Shown here in pieces: positions 25,225 through 34,184 of a stretch of 64,000 bases of DNA. The first letter of the stretch is position 1. Every line of letters starts with the position of its first letter. The DNA comes from Alistipes megaguti (GTDB taxonomy: Bacteria; Bacteroidota; Bacteroidia; Bacteroidales; Rikenellaceae). The notes beneath the pieces are model-generated. The model was not told the DNA's origin and did no database searches. It worked only from the letters and a program-made list of their open reading frames with translations. A program made the translations under genes and the position numbers. The stretch lies in the NCBI RefSeq assembly GCF_900604385.1, contig NZ_LR027382.1:3084076-3148075 (forward strand), in the 5' to 3' direction.

Positions 25225-26637
25225 TTAGAATTTGAAGAAGTTTTTCGCATTGCGGTAGCAGATGTCCTCGACGATCTCGCGACCGATGAAGTCGATCTCC
25301 GAGGCGGGGAGCAGACCCTGCTCGATATCGTTGCCCAGCAGGTTGCACAGCGTGCGGCGGAAATACTCGTGGCGCGGATAGGAGAGGAACGAACGCGAGT
25401 CAGTCAGCATGCCGACGAAGCGGCTCAGCAGTCCCAGCGTCGAGAGGGCGTTCATCTGCTTCTCCATGCCGTCCTTCTGGTCGAGGAACCACCACCCCGA
25501 TCCGAACTGGATCTTCCCGGCGCCGTAGCGGCCGTCCTGGAAGTTGCCGAGCATCGTGGCGACCAATTCGTTGTCGCGCGGATTGAGGTTGTAGATGATC
25601 GTGCGGGTCAGCTTGTCGCGGCTGTCGAGCATGTCGAAGAACTTCGACATGGACTTGGCCACCGTGAAGTCGCCGATCGAGTCGAAGCCCGTATCGGGGC
25701 CCAGCCGGGCGAACATGCGCGAGTTGTTGTTACGGATGGCGCCGTAGTGGAACTGCTGTGTCCAGCCCGTCTCGTGGTCCATGACGGCGAACTCGACCAG
25801 CATGGCGGTCTTGTACTTGCGGATCTCCGCGGGCGTCAGCTCCTGACCGCCGTACACCTTATTAAAGATGGCATCGATCTCCGGCTGGGTATAATCCTCG
25901 GCGTAGAACTCCTCGATGCCGTGATCCGACAGACGGCAGCCCACCGACTCGAAGAACTTGTGCCGCACGCGCAGGGCGTCGATCACATCGGCGAACTTCG
26001 AGATCGAGACCCCCGAGACGTCGGAGAGCTTCTCGATGTAGGCCCGGAAACCGGCCGGCGACTCGACGGCCATCGCCTTGTCGGGGCGCCACGTCGGGAG
26101 CATCCGCACGGCGAAGCCCTCGTCGCGCACCTTGATATGGTTTTCGAGCGAGTCGACCGGATCGTCCGTCGTGCAGACCACCTCGACGTTGTAGCGCTGC
26201 ATCAGGCCGCGGGCATAGTACTCGGGCTGCTGCAGGAGGGCCGTACAGTGGTCGTAGATCTCGCGGGCGGTCGAGGGGTTGAGCAGCTTCGTGACCCCGA
26301 AGGCGGTCTTCAGCTCGAGATGCGTCCAGTGGTAGAGCGGGTTGCGCATCGTGTAGGGGACCGTTTCGGCCCACTTTTCGAACTTCTCCCAGTCCGTAGT
26401 GTCCTTGCCCGTGCAGTAGCGCTCCTCGACACCGTTCGTACGCATGGCGCGCCACTTGTAGTGGTCGCCCTCGAGCCAGATCTTCGAAAGGTTCTCGAAG
26501 CGGTGGTTCGAAGCCACGTATTCGGGGCTCAGATGGCAGTGGTAGTCGATGATGGGCTGCTTGGCTGCGTGTTCGTGATAAAGCCGCTGCGCCGTCTCGG
26601 TCTGCAACAGGAAATTCTCGTCGTTGAACTGTTTCAT
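25225..26637 (-). CDS. uxaC: Glucuronate/galacturonate isomerase (UxaC)
   Basis: 470 residues; isomerises D-galacturonate to D-tagaturonate and D-glucuronate to D-fructuronate. Amidohydrolase-like TIM barrel with IIDYHCHLSPEYVASNHRF near the N-terminus (metal-binding HxH), VVCTTDDPVDSL, TWRPDKAM and a C-terminal LSYPRHEYFRRTLCNLLG, all typical of UxaC. It is the first gene of the catabolic operon, with its own promoter in the divergent region shared with the DUF4861 gene. Only the altronate branch (uxaB, uxaA) is present here, so galacturonate is the likely main substrate. Confidence 0.97.
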   Translation of the reverse strand: MKQFNDENFLLQTETAQRLYHEHAAKQPIIDYHCHLSPEYVASNHRFENLSKIWLEGDHYKWRAMRTNGVEERYCTGKDTTDWEKFEKWAETVPYTMRNPLYHWTHLELKTAFGVTKLLNPSTAREIYDHCTALLQQPEYYARGLMQRYNVEVVCTTDDPVDSLENHIKVRDEGFAVRMLPTWRPDKAMAVESPAGFRAYIEKLSDVSGVSISKFADVIDALRVRHKFFESVGCRLSDHGIEEFYAEDYTQPEIDAIFNKVYGGQELTPAEIRKYKTAMLVEFAVMDHETGWTQQFHYGAIRNNNSRMFARLGPDTGFDSIGDFTVAKSMSKFFDMLDSRDKLTRTIIYNLNPRDNELVATMLGNFQDGRYGAGKIQFGSGWWFLDQKDGMEKQMNALSTLGLLSRFVGMLTDSRSFLSYPRHEYFRRTLCNLLGNDIEQGLLPASEIDFIGREIVEDICYRNAKNFFKF

Positions 26638-26711
26638 CGTTTTATGCTATATTCCGTTTAAAAGTCCATGGAATGGAACGAAGCTCCAGAAAATCGTCCC
26701 TTTTCACCATG

Positions 26712-26740
26712 TAAAATTAGCAACTTTCCGTCAGACACAA
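26712..26740 (-). promoter_or_regulatory. Candidate promoter of the uxaC operon
   Basis: On the minus strand, TTG (26740-26738), an 18-base spacer and TAATTTTA (26719-26712), one mismatch from the TAnnTTTG element. It would give a leader of about 70 bases before uxaC. The AT-rich region 26690-26820 is shared with the divergent DUF4861 promoter, so one regulator could control both. Confidence 0.45.
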
Positions 26741-26782
26741 TACGAAAAATCACCAAATTAAATAGAATATTTGCCATTTTGG

Positions 26783-26813
26783 TTGACCAAAGTACGGAAA
26801 AATTGTAAATTTG
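26783..26813 (+). promoter_or_regulatory. Promoter of the DUF4861 gene
   Basis: TTG at 26783-26785, a 20-base spacer and TAAATTTG at 26806-26813 match the Bacteroidetes -33/-7 pattern. The leader before the ATG at 26848 would be about 28 bases. Confidence 0.65.
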
Positions 26814-26847
26814 CCAAACCTAACATCGAAAAAACTTCAGTAAACGT

Positions 26848-27975
26848 ATGATGAGAAACTCGATCTTCGGAGCGGCTGCCCTGCTGGCCGCCTCCTGTAC
26901 TCCGGCACTGAACGTCGAAGTGACGAACAACACCCAACTCGAACGCGATGACGAGACCGTCGAAATCGCCTGGTCGGAGGTCGCCGTCCTCAAGGGCGTG
27001 ACGCCCGAAAACGTCGTCGTGCTGGACGACGAACGGGAGCAGATCCCCTCGCAGGTACTCTACCGCGGTGAGGCCGAACCGCAGGCGCTGATCTTCCAGA
27101 CCGACGCCGACGCCATGCAGACCAAACGCTTCCGCATCACTACCGGAACGCGTGAGGCCTATCCGACCGAAGCCTACGGCCGTCAGGTTCCCGAGCGCTA
27201 CGACGACTACGCCTGGGAGAACAACAAGGTGGCCTACCGCCTCTACGGCCCGGCCCTGGAGACCTCGCCCGAAAAGCTCGTCACGCCGGGTATCGACGTC
27301 TGGGTGAAGTGCACCGACAAACTGGTCATCGACGAGTGGTATGCCAAGGGTGACTACCACCACAACTACGGCGACGGCATGGACTGCTACAAGGTGGGCG
27401 TGACGCTCGGCTCGGGGGCTTCGGTACCCTTCGTCGACGGCAAGTTCTGGTTCATGGACCACAACTACGCCACGGCCCGTACGCTGGACAACGGTCCGAT
27501 CCGCACGACCGTCGAGCTGACCTATGCCCCGTTCGACGTCAACGGCACGCAGGTATCGCTCGTGAAGACCATCTCGCTCGACGCCAACCAGCGCTTCAAC
27601 CGCATGGACAACCTCTACGAGGGTGAGTTCACTGAGATGCCCGTCGCCGCCGGATTCGTGCGCCACGACGTGAAGCAGCTGACCAACGGCGACGACTGGA
27701 TGGGCATGTGCGAAGCGGCTTCGGATTCGAAGGATCCCGTGCGCGACGGCGACATCTACCTGGGAGTGATCCTGCCGGGCGGCGAGATGATGCCCGACAC
27801 GCTGGGTCATGCCGTAGCGGTCAAGAATGTGAAATCGGGCCAGACGCTGACCTACTATGCCGGTTCGGGCTGGAGCCAGGGCGGTGTCGACGACATGAAC
27901 GAGTGGATCGAGGAGATCACCGCAGCCAACGCTGCCGCCACGCAGCCCCTGCAGGTAACCATCGTCAAGAAATAG
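26848..27975 (+). CDS. DUF4861 family lipoprotein
   Basis: 375 residues with a lipobox LLAASC (Cys17), so a periplasm-facing or surface lipoprotein. The body resembles the DUF4861 family: NVEVTNNTQLERDDETVEIAW near the start, WENNKVAYRLYGPAL, YHHNYGDGMDCYKVG and a C-terminal YYAGSGWSQGG. Conserved His, Asp and Tyr in YHHNYGDGMDCY could be active-site residues. DUF4861 genes recur in pectin and other uronate polysaccharide loci; I recall a family member reported as a dehydratase acting on an ulvan oligosaccharide, but could not check this. Divergent from the galacturonate operon, so a role in trimming pectin fragments is plausible. Terminated by a hairpin about 30 bases after the stop. Confidence 0.8.
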   Translation: MMRNSIFGAAALLAASCTPALNVEVTNNTQLERDDETVEIAWSEVAVLKGVTPENVVVLDDEREQIPSQVLYRGEAEPQALIFQTDADAMQTKRFRITTGTREAYPTEAYGRQVPERYDDYAWENNKVAYRLYGPALETSPEKLVTPGIDVWVKCTDKLVIDEWYAKGDYHHNYGDGMDCYKVGVTLGSGASVPFVDGKFWFMDHNYATARTLDNGPIRTTVELTYAPFDVNGTQVSLVKTISLDANQRFNRMDNLYEGEFTEMPVAAGFVRHDVKQLTNGDDWMGMCEAASDSKDPVRDGDIYLGVILPGGEMMPDTLGHAVAVKNVKSGQTLTYYAGSGWSQGGVDDMNEWIEEITAANAAATQPLQVTIVKK

Positions 27976-28002
27976 GGCTCCGCTGCGGAGTCCATCCGAA
28001 CA

Positions 28003-28034
28003 CCCCGGGCAAACAACTGTCCGGGGTTTGTTTT
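28003..28034 (+). terminator. Rho-independent terminator of the DUF4861 gene
   Basis: CCCCGG, a 12-base loop and CCGGGG followed by TTTGTTTT. A second small hairpin (GGCTCCG-CTG-CGGAGTC) sits right after the stop codon at 27974-27991. Confidence 0.7.
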
Positions 28035-28414
28035 GCCGCTACCCGCCCCGGCCGACACCACGACGACCTCTCCGTCACGGCATATCCTGCACCCCCTCTC
28101 TCTCACCTTCCCGACAGACACGCCACGACGACCTCTCCGTCCCGGGATGTTCCGCAGCCGACCTCTCTCACACCCTCCCCGACCAAAAAGTTTCCGTCAA
28201 AAGTTCCCCCGGCCAAACAATCTGTTCGCTTTTTCCGTATCTTTGTCGAAACCGAGATGACCCCACGGAGCAATCGACAGGCCCGCCCCCGGCAACCGTC
28301 GCCCGGCATCCGATTCCTCCGGCGACCGGCTGCAGCGAGATATTCCCCGGCCGCCAGCCGGCCCGAAGACTCCGAACTCCTCCCGGCCCAGGTATCGACT
28401 CAAGAACAACCAAC
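28035..28414 (+). other. Non-coding gap with two diverged direct repeats and the kinase leader
   Basis: No convincing gene. CACGACGACCTCTCCGTC occurs at 28059-28076 and again at 28124-28141, 65 bases apart, within two loosely similar C-rich units that also share CCTCTCTCTCAC-like tracts. After 28238 the sequence is the leader of the second KDG kinase. Confidence 0.6.
28238..28245 (+). promoter_or_regulatory. -7 promoter box for the second KDG kinase
   Basis: TATCTTTG, a perfect -7 element. It implies a long leader of about 160 bases before the ATG at 28415. No clear -33 element. Confidence 0.55.
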
Positions 28415-29461
28415 ATGGATAACAAGAAAATCGTCACTTTCGGAGAGATCATGCTGCGGCTCACGCCGCCCGACAACCTGCGCTTCAACCAGACGAAGCT
28501 CTTCCGCGCCAGCTACGGCGGCAGCGAAGCCAACGTGGCCGTCTCGCTGGCCAACTACGGTCTGCGGAGCGAATTCGTCACCTGCGTGCCGGCCAACCGC
28601 ATTGCCGACGCCTGTCTGGACGATCTGCGCAGTTACGGGGTGGAGACCACCCACGTACTGCGCCGCGGACAGCGGCTGGGCCTCTACTACATGGAGGAGG
28701 CTGCGGCGATGCGCTCGTCGCAGGTGGTCTACGACCGGGCCGGCTCGTCGTTCGACGCGCTGCAGCCGGGGCAGATCGACTGGGCGTCGCTCTTTGCCGA
28801 TGCCGCCTGGTTCCACTGGTCGGGGATCTCGGCCGCCGTGAGTGCTTCGACGGCCGAGATATGCGCCGAGGCCATTGCCGCAGCCCGTCGGGCGGGGCTC
28901 GTCGTCTCGTGCGACCTGAACTACCGCAAGAACCTCTGGCAGTACGGCAAGACGGTACAGGAGGTGCTGCCGCCGCTGATGGCGCAGTGCGACTTCTTCT
29001 TCGGCACGGACGACGAATACGAAAAGATCCTCGGCATCCGGCTTCCGAAATTCGAGGCCCGCGACTCGGCCTACCAACCCGATACCAAGGGTTACGAAGC
29101 GGCTTCGCAGCAGGTGGCCGAACGTTTCCCGCTGTGCCGGGGCATTGTCTTCGGACTGCGCAACGTCCTGAGTGCCAACCACCATCTGATCTCCGGAACG
29201 CTCTACACCGGAGGCCGGCTCTTCACGTCGCGCGTCTATGACATCGACTGCGTGGTGGACTGCGTTGGCGTGGGCGACGCCTTTGTCGGCGGGCTGATCT
29301 ACGGACTGGCCGAACACGCCGGGGACATGCAGTTTGCGCTGGACTTCGGTACGGCGGCCTGCGCCATCAAGAATACGGTTCCGGGCGACTACAGCCAGTT
29401 CACGGTCGAGGAGACGGCCCAACTGGCCCGCGGTCCGGTCAACGGCCGCATCGCCCGATAG
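28415..29461 (+). CDS. Second 2-keto-3-deoxygluconate kinase-like protein, PfkB family
   Basis: 348 residues with the complete ribokinase fold: GEIMLRLTPPDNLRF at the start, YGGSEANVAVSLANYG, WFHWSGISAAV, SCDLNYRKNLW and a second PfkB signature DCVGVGDAFVGG. The catalytic Asp is kept, but Val replaces the usual Ala/Gly in GAGD. The paralogue in the operon (24187-25206) has GGGDSF. A duplicate kinase beside a galacturonate operon may act on a related keto-deoxy sugar acid, for example one released from rhamnogalacturonan, or simply raise flux. I chose the ATG at 28415, which aligns with the paralogue; the frame stays open upstream to 28028 only because that stretch is C-rich. Own promoter and terminator, so an independent transcript. 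Confidence 0.88.
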   Translation: MDNKKIVTFGEIMLRLTPPDNLRFNQTKLFRASYGGSEANVAVSLANYGLRSEFVTCVPANRIADACLDDLRSYGVETTHVLRRGQRLGLYYMEEAAAMRSSQVVYDRAGSSFDALQPGQIDWASLFADAAWFHWSGISAAVSASTAEICAEAIAAARRAGLVVSCDLNYRKNLWQYGKTVQEVLPPLMAQCDFFFGTDDEYEKILGIRLPKFEARDSAYQPDTKGYEAASQQVAERFPLCRGIVFGLRNVLSANHHLISGTLYTGGRLFTSRVYDIDCVVDCVGVGDAFVGGLIYGLAEHAGDMQFALDFGTAACAIKNTVPGDYSQFTVEETAQLARGPVNGRIAR

Positions 29462-29590
29462 AGGCCGCGAATACCACGGAAAGACCGCGAAACACCGCGG
29501 AGAGACCGCAAAACACCGCGGAGAGACCGCAAACACCGCGGAGAGACCGCAAACACCGCGGAGAGACCGCAAACACCGCGGAGAGACCGG
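29461..29590 (+). repeat. 20/21-bp tandem repeat array
   Basis: Three perfect copies of GAGAGACCGCAAACACCGCG (29521-29580) preceded by two 21-base variants (29479-29499, 29500-29520) and a degenerate 18-base unit, and followed by a half unit. Each unit holds the palindrome CCGCGG at its join. The array starts at the kinase stop codon. There are no spacers, so it is not a CRISPR. The remainder of the gap to 29804 holds a terminator and nothing else that I can see. Confidence 0.92.
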
Positions 29591-29670
29591 AGCACAGAGT
29601 ATATAACCGATGTTCCGGCAATGCGCACAACCGACCGCTTCACACACTCTCACTCACCACACACCACACA

Positions 29671-29709
29671 AAAAGCCCGGCTCCTTACGGAGTCGGGCTT
29701 TTCTTTTTC
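29671..29709. terminator. Rho-independent terminator, bidirectional
   Basis: AAAAGCCCGGCTCC, loop TTAC, GGAGTCGGGCTTTT followed by CTTTTT: a 14-bp stem with one G-T pair, with A-run before and T-run after. It can end the plus-strand kinase transcript and the minus-strand TPR/gyrA transcript. Confidence 0.88.
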
Positions 29710-29804
29710 CGGGATTGAGATCCGCGGGAGGTCCTGGCGAACAGGCCCCGGAACCCATCTGCAGTCCCGGGATCTATCCCCCCTGTGGGCCCCCGGGCGG
29801 GAAA

Positions 29805-31151
29805 CTATTCGATACCCTTGGCCTGCTTGTAGAGGGCGTTGTAGGTATTGTACTTGTCCATCACACCGGGTTCGTCGCGCAGACGGAAGCAGAGCGACTT
29901 GAGGAACTCCAGCGTATCCATGTCCTCGGGTTTGATCTCGTGAGCCTTCTCGAACCAGGGCAGAGCGGCCATGTAGACCTCGTTTACGGTCTTCAGATCG
30001 GCGTCGTAGGCAGCCTGGCTGCTGTACTGCTTCTCGTTCATCTCCTTGTTGAGTTCGTCGCCCTTGATCGTGTAGAAGACACCCAGGTAGTAGTTACCCT
30101 CGAAGAGATCGGGCTTCAGCTCAACGACCTTCTCGAACGATTCGATGCTCTTGTCGTAGTCCTTCAGAGCGTAGAAGATACGACCGCGGCCGAACCACAG
30201 GTCGACATTGGTCGGGTTGTCGGCAATGGCCTTGTCGATCAGTGCCACCAGGTCGGCGGGATCGCCCACACCCTCTTCCGAGGTGTAGAGCTGCATCAGA
30301 CCGTCGAGGATCCGCTCATTCTTCGGGAACTTCTCGATACCGGTCAGCAGAGCCTGCTTGGCCTTCATGATATTCTCCTTGTCGGCCTCGCGCTGACCAT
30401 AGTAGCAGTGGAAGAGGTAATAGTAGATGTTACCATCCTCATCGGCATAATTCTTCTCGATGGCCTCCTGGAGATATTTGCCGCCACGGACGAACGATTG
30501 GGGATTGTTCGAACCGTCGACCGTCAGCAGATAGCCGGCATAGTAGAGCAGTGCGGGGTCGGCCTCGCCGTAGGCGGGATTCGACTGAGCCTCGTAAGCC
30601 GTAGCATAGGCGTTGGCGGCGCCCACATAATCCCCGGCATCAAGACCGGCATTGCCGACCTGCGAGCAGAAGTCGCTGATCTGCTTCAGACCCTCCTTGA
30701 CCTTGCCGGCACTCTTGGGGTCGAGTTCATAAGCCTTGTTGTAGGCTTCGATGGCCTTTTCGGGGGCATCCTTGATCACCCAACGGGTCTGCTTCCACGT
30801 AGCGACCTTGTTGTCCTTGATGTAGGCCGTGAACCAGGGATAGACCCATGCGGTATATTCCACACCGTTGAGCGTCTCCTGAGCGGTCGACTTGGGGTCT
30901 CCGACCGTCAGTTTGAGCATCGTAGCCTCCATGTTGACGAAGAGGTTCTTCGTCGGCTCGGCGGCCACCTCATAGAAAGCCTTACCGCGGTTGATCCACG
31001 TTGCGGCCTTTACTGACTTCTTCTCGTTGGCGATGTCGGCATCGCTCTTTTCGATCTTGGCGAGAAGCGCTTCCTTGTTTACCTTCTGGGCCTCGACGGC
31101 GGGAATCGCTACGAGCAGCGCCGCAAAAGCCGTCAAAATCGTCTTTTTCAT
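29805..31151 (-). CDS. Exported tetratricopeptide-repeat (TPR) protein
   Basis: 448 residues. Signal peptide about 1-21 (ends VEAQ), no lipobox, so a periplasmic protein. Several TPR-like helical pairs are visible: APEKAIEAYNKAYELDPKSAG, GDYVGAANAYATAYEAQSNP, NVDLWFGRGRIFYALKDYDK followed by SIESFEKVVELKPDL, and AALPWFEKAHEIKPEDMD. TPRs mediate protein-protein contacts; the partner is unknown. The same arrangement of a TPR gene close behind gyrA occurs in related Bacteroidales as far as I recall. It lies 61 bases behind gyrA with no clear promoter of its own, so cotranscription with gyrA is likely. Confidence 0.85.
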   Translation of the reverse strand: MKKTILTAFAALLVAIPAVEAQKVNKEALLAKIEKSDADIANEKKSVKAATWINRGKAFYEVAAEPTKNLFVNMEATMLKLTVGDPKSTAQETLNGVEYTAWVYPWFTAYIKDNKVATWKQTRWVIKDAPEKAIEAYNKAYELDPKSAGKVKEGLKQISDFCSQVGNAGLDAGDYVGAANAYATAYEAQSNPAYGEADPALLYYAGYLLTVDGSNNPQSFVRGGKYLQEAIEKNYADEDGNIYYYLFHCYYGQREADKENIMKAKQALLTGIEKFPKNERILDGLMQLYTSEEGVGDPADLVALIDKAIADNPTNVDLWFGRGRIFYALKDYDKSIESFEKVVELKPDLFEGNYYLGVFYTIKGDELNKEMNEKQYSSQAAYDADLKTVNEVYMAALPWFEKAHEIKPEDMDTLEFLKSLCFRLRDEPGVMDKYNTYNALYKQAKGIE

Positions 31152-31212
31152 ACGAATTGGTTATTATTAAAAGTTCGGTTGTTACTCTCTTTTTCAATCA
31201 GCGTTCCTGTCA

Positions 31213-33828
31213 TCAGTTTTCCGACTCGGGAGTCTGCGTGTCATCGGTCGGGGCATCGGTCTCCGGAGCCGAGGCATCGGTTGCGGAGGTGGCTCCGGCC
31301 TCGGCCGTTGCGGTCGCCTCGCTGCCTTCAGCTCCCTCGGACTGAGGATTCTCCTCCTCACTGGCAGCCGGTACGGCCATCACCGAAGCGATGGCATCGC
31401 CCTCGCGCAGGTTGATGATGCGCACACCCTGCGTGGCGCGGCCTGCCAGACGGATCTGCGACACGGCCGTACGGATCGTCAGACCCGAGCGGTTGATGAT
31501 CATCAGATCGTTGTCGTCCGTGACGGCCTGGATCGAGATCAGCTTGCCGGTCTTCTCCGTGATGTTGATCGTCTTGACGCCCTTTCCGCCGCGGTTGGTG
31601 ATGCGGTACTCGTCCAGATCGGTGCGCTTGCCGTAACCGTTCTCGCTCAGCACCAGCACATCCTGCTTCGAATCGGGTTCGATGCAGATCATGCCCACGA
31701 CCTCGTCGCCCTCGTCGAGCGAGATGCCGCGCACTCCGGCGCCGACACGTCCGATCGGGCGCACCGTATTCTCGTTGAAACGAATAGCCTTGCCGTCGCG
31801 GGCGGCGATCATCACCTCGGCATGACCGCTGGTCAACTTGGCCTCGATGAGCTGGTCACCTTCCCGGATAACGATGGCGTTGACGCCGTTCTGACGCGGC
31901 CGCGAGTAGGCTTCGAGCTTCGTCTTCTTGATCGTACCGTCTTTCGTGCACATGATGATGTAGTTGCTGTTGACATACTCCTCATCATTCAGGCGCTTGA
32001 CGTTGATATAGGCGCGGACCTTGTCGTTGGGTTCGATCTGGATGATATTCTGAATGGCGCGGCCCTTCGACGAACGGGTTCCCTCGGGAATCTCGTAGAC
32101 CTTCAGCCAGTAGCAGCGGCCCTTCTCCGTGAAGAAGAGCATCGTGTTGTGCATCGAGGCCACATAGATGTGCTCGATGAAGTCCTCGTCACGCGTGGCG
32201 CTGCCCTTGGCCCCCACGCCGCCGCGGTTCTGCGTGCGGTATTCGGCCAGCGGCGTACGCTTGATGTAGCCCAGGTGCGAGATGGTGATCACCATGTCGT
32301 CGTCGGCGTAGAAATCCTCGGGATTGAACTCCTCCGAAGCATAGACGATCTCCGTGCGGCGCTCGTCGCCGTACTTCTCCTTGATCTCGATCAGCTCGTC
32401 CTTGACGATCTGCATCTGCATCTCGACGCTTCCCAACACCTCCGTCAGATGGGCGATCAGCGCCTGCAGTTCGTCGCGTTCGGCAACCAGCTTGCCGCGC
32501 TCCAGACCGGTCAGGGCCCGCAGACGCATCTCGATGATGGCCGAAGCCTGCAGGTCCGAAAGTTCGAAACGCTCCATCATGGTCTGCTTGGCAGCATCGG
32601 GGGTCTGCGACGAACGGATGATATGAACGATCTCGTCGATGTTGTCCTGGGCGATCAGCAGACCCAGCACGATGTGCAGACGCTCCTCGGCCTTGCGCTT
32701 GTCGAAGCGCGTGCGGCGTACGACCACGTCGTGACGGTGGTCGATGAAGTAGCGGATCAGGTCGCGCATCGACAGCAGCTGCGGGCGGCCGTTTACCAGC
32801 GCGATGTTGTTCACGGCGAACGACGTCTGCAGCGGCGTATTCTTGAAGAGCGTATTGAGCACCACGCTGGCCACGGCATCGTGTTTCAGAATGATGATGA
32901 TACGCAGACCGTTTCGGTCCGATTCGTCGTTGATGTAGGAGATGCCTTCGATCTTCTTTTCGTTGATCATGTCGGCGATCTTCTTGATCATCTCGGCCTT
33001 GTTGACCATGTAGGGGATCTCCGTGACGACGATGCATTCACGGCCGCTGGGCGTATGTTCGATTTCGGTCTTGGCGCGCATCATCACGCGGCCGCGGCCC
33101 GTGAGCATGGCCTCCTTGACCCCTTCGTAGCCGTAGATGATACCGCCCGTGGGGAAATCGGGGCCCTTGACGTAGTGCAGCAGCTCCTCGCCCGAGATCT
33201 CGGGATTGTCGACATAGGCACAGCAGGCGTCAACCACCTCCGAGAGGTTGTGCGGAGCCATGTTGGTGGCCATGCCGACGGCAATACCGCTGGCACCGTT
33301 GACGATCAGCAGTGGAATACGGGTCGGAAGGACCGTCGGTTCGGGGATCGTATCGTCGAAGTTGAGCGTCCAGTCGACGGTCTCCTTGTCGATATCGGCC
33401 ATCACCTCGTCGGTGATCTTCTTCATGCGGGCCTCGGTGTAACGCATGGCGGCCGGAGAGTCGCCGTCCATCGAACCGAAGTTACCCTGTCCGTCGACCA
33501 GCGGGTAACGCATCGACCAGTCCTGAGCCAGGCGGACCATGGCGTCGTAGACCGACGAGTCGCCGTGGGGGTGGAACTTACCGAGCACGTCGCCGACGAT
33601 ACGGGCCGACTTACGGGTGGGTTTGTCGGAGTAGAGGTTGAGCTCCGCGCTCATATCGTAGAGGATGCGTCGGTGAACGGGTTTCAGGCCGTCCCTCACG
33701 TCGGGCAGGGCGCGCGACACGATGACCGACATCGAGTAGTCGATGTAGGCCGACTTCATCTGCTCTTCGATATTGATGGGGATGATCCGTCCCACCAAAC
33801 CGGCATTCTTTTCTTCTTCTGTAAGCAT
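31213..33828 (-). CDS. gyrA: DNA gyrase subunit A
   Basis: 871 residues; the breakage-reunion subunit of gyrase, which with GyrB (not in this window) introduces negative supercoils. The N-terminal winged-helix domain has SRALPDVRDGLKPVHRRIL and the active-site Tyr130 in AAMRYTEARM. The quinolone-determining region reads HPHGDSSVYDAMVRLAQ, with Ser91 and Asp95 at the positions of E. coli Ser83 and Asp87, the susceptible-type residues. The C-terminal beta-pinwheel carries a GyrA-box-like NRGGKGVK, which separates it from the ParC at 40880. The last ~50 residues are an acidic Ala/Thr/Ser-rich tail. The upstream promoter matches the Bacteroidetes pattern well. Confidence 0.97.
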   Translation of the reverse strand: MLTEEEKNAGLVGRIIPINIEEQMKSAYIDYSMSVIVSRALPDVRDGLKPVHRRILYDMSAELNLYSDKPTRKSARIVGDVLGKFHPHGDSSVYDAMVRLAQDWSMRYPLVDGQGNFGSMDGDSPAAMRYTEARMKKITDEVMADIDKETVDWTLNFDDTIPEPTVLPTRIPLLIVNGASGIAVGMATNMAPHNLSEVVDACCAYVDNPEISGEELLHYVKGPDFPTGGIIYGYEGVKEAMLTGRGRVMMRAKTEIEHTPSGRECIVVTEIPYMVNKAEMIKKIADMINEKKIEGISYINDESDRNGLRIIIILKHDAVASVVLNTLFKNTPLQTSFAVNNIALVNGRPQLLSMRDLIRYFIDHRHDVVVRRTRFDKRKAEERLHIVLGLLIAQDNIDEIVHIIRSSQTPDAAKQTMMERFELSDLQASAIIEMRLRALTGLERGKLVAERDELQALIAHLTEVLGSVEMQMQIVKDELIEIKEKYGDERRTEIVYASEEFNPEDFYADDDMVITISHLGYIKRTPLAEYRTQNRGGVGAKGSATRDEDFIEHIYVASMHNTMLFFTEKGRCYWLKVYEIPEGTRSSKGRAIQNIIQIEPNDKVRAYINVKRLNDEEYVNSNYIIMCTKDGTIKKTKLEAYSRPRQNGVNAIVIREGDQLIEAKLTSGHAEVMIAARDGKAIRFNENTVRPIGRVGAGVRGISLDEGDEVVGMICIEPDSKQDVLVLSENGYGKRTDLDEYRITNRGGKGVKTINITEKTGKLISIQAVTDDNDLMIINRSGLTIRTAVSQIRLAGRATQGVRIINLREGDAIASVMAVPAASEEENPQSEGAEGSEATATAEAGATSATDASAPETDAPTDDTQTPESEN

Positions 33829-33890
33829 CTATCTCTTCTGTATAACCGGATTTCCATGCGGGTCGTCAGTGCGGCCCGCCAAATAACGAA

Positions 33891-33921
33891 CAAAAATAGT
33901 AATTTCTTGCGATCCGGGCAA
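33891..33921 (-). promoter_or_regulatory. gyrA promoter
   Basis: On the minus strand, TTG (33921-33919), exactly 20 bases, TATTTTTG (33898-33891). This is a full match to the Bacteroidetes -33/-7 pattern and gives a leader of about 55 bases before the gyrA ATG at 33828. Confidence 0.72.
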
Positions 33922-34172
33922 CTTTGCCGGGGAAAATCGCACGCGCGTGGGATATTTTTTCAGGGGACATACCGTTTTTTGGCCCTTTTCGGGCGATTTG
34001 AGGCCCAAAAAATTTTCACCCGACAGAGGGTCGGACAAAACGGTCCGGGAGGATGGTCCGATTCGCACAAACCATCGGCCTTTCATCCAACCAACGGCTT
34101 AAACCCCGGAGGCAGTTTGCAGAAAGAACGGTAGTTTTTGCCGGAAAAAAGAAGGTTGTCACGTTTTTTTTG

Positions 34173-34180
34173 TATCTTTG
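34173..34180 (+). promoter_or_regulatory. -7 promoter box ahead of the structured RNA candidate
   Basis: TATCTTTG preceded by a T-run. Transcription would begin near 34185, 50 bases before the nested hairpin at 34236-34353. A TTG at 34156-34158 is closer than the usual -33 distance. Confidence 0.6.
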
Positions 34181-34184
34181 TCGT

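Noticed and set aside
29461..29590. CRISPR-like look of the 20-bp repeats
   Set aside because: The units are directly adjacent with no spacers and no cas genes nearby; a simple tandem repeat.
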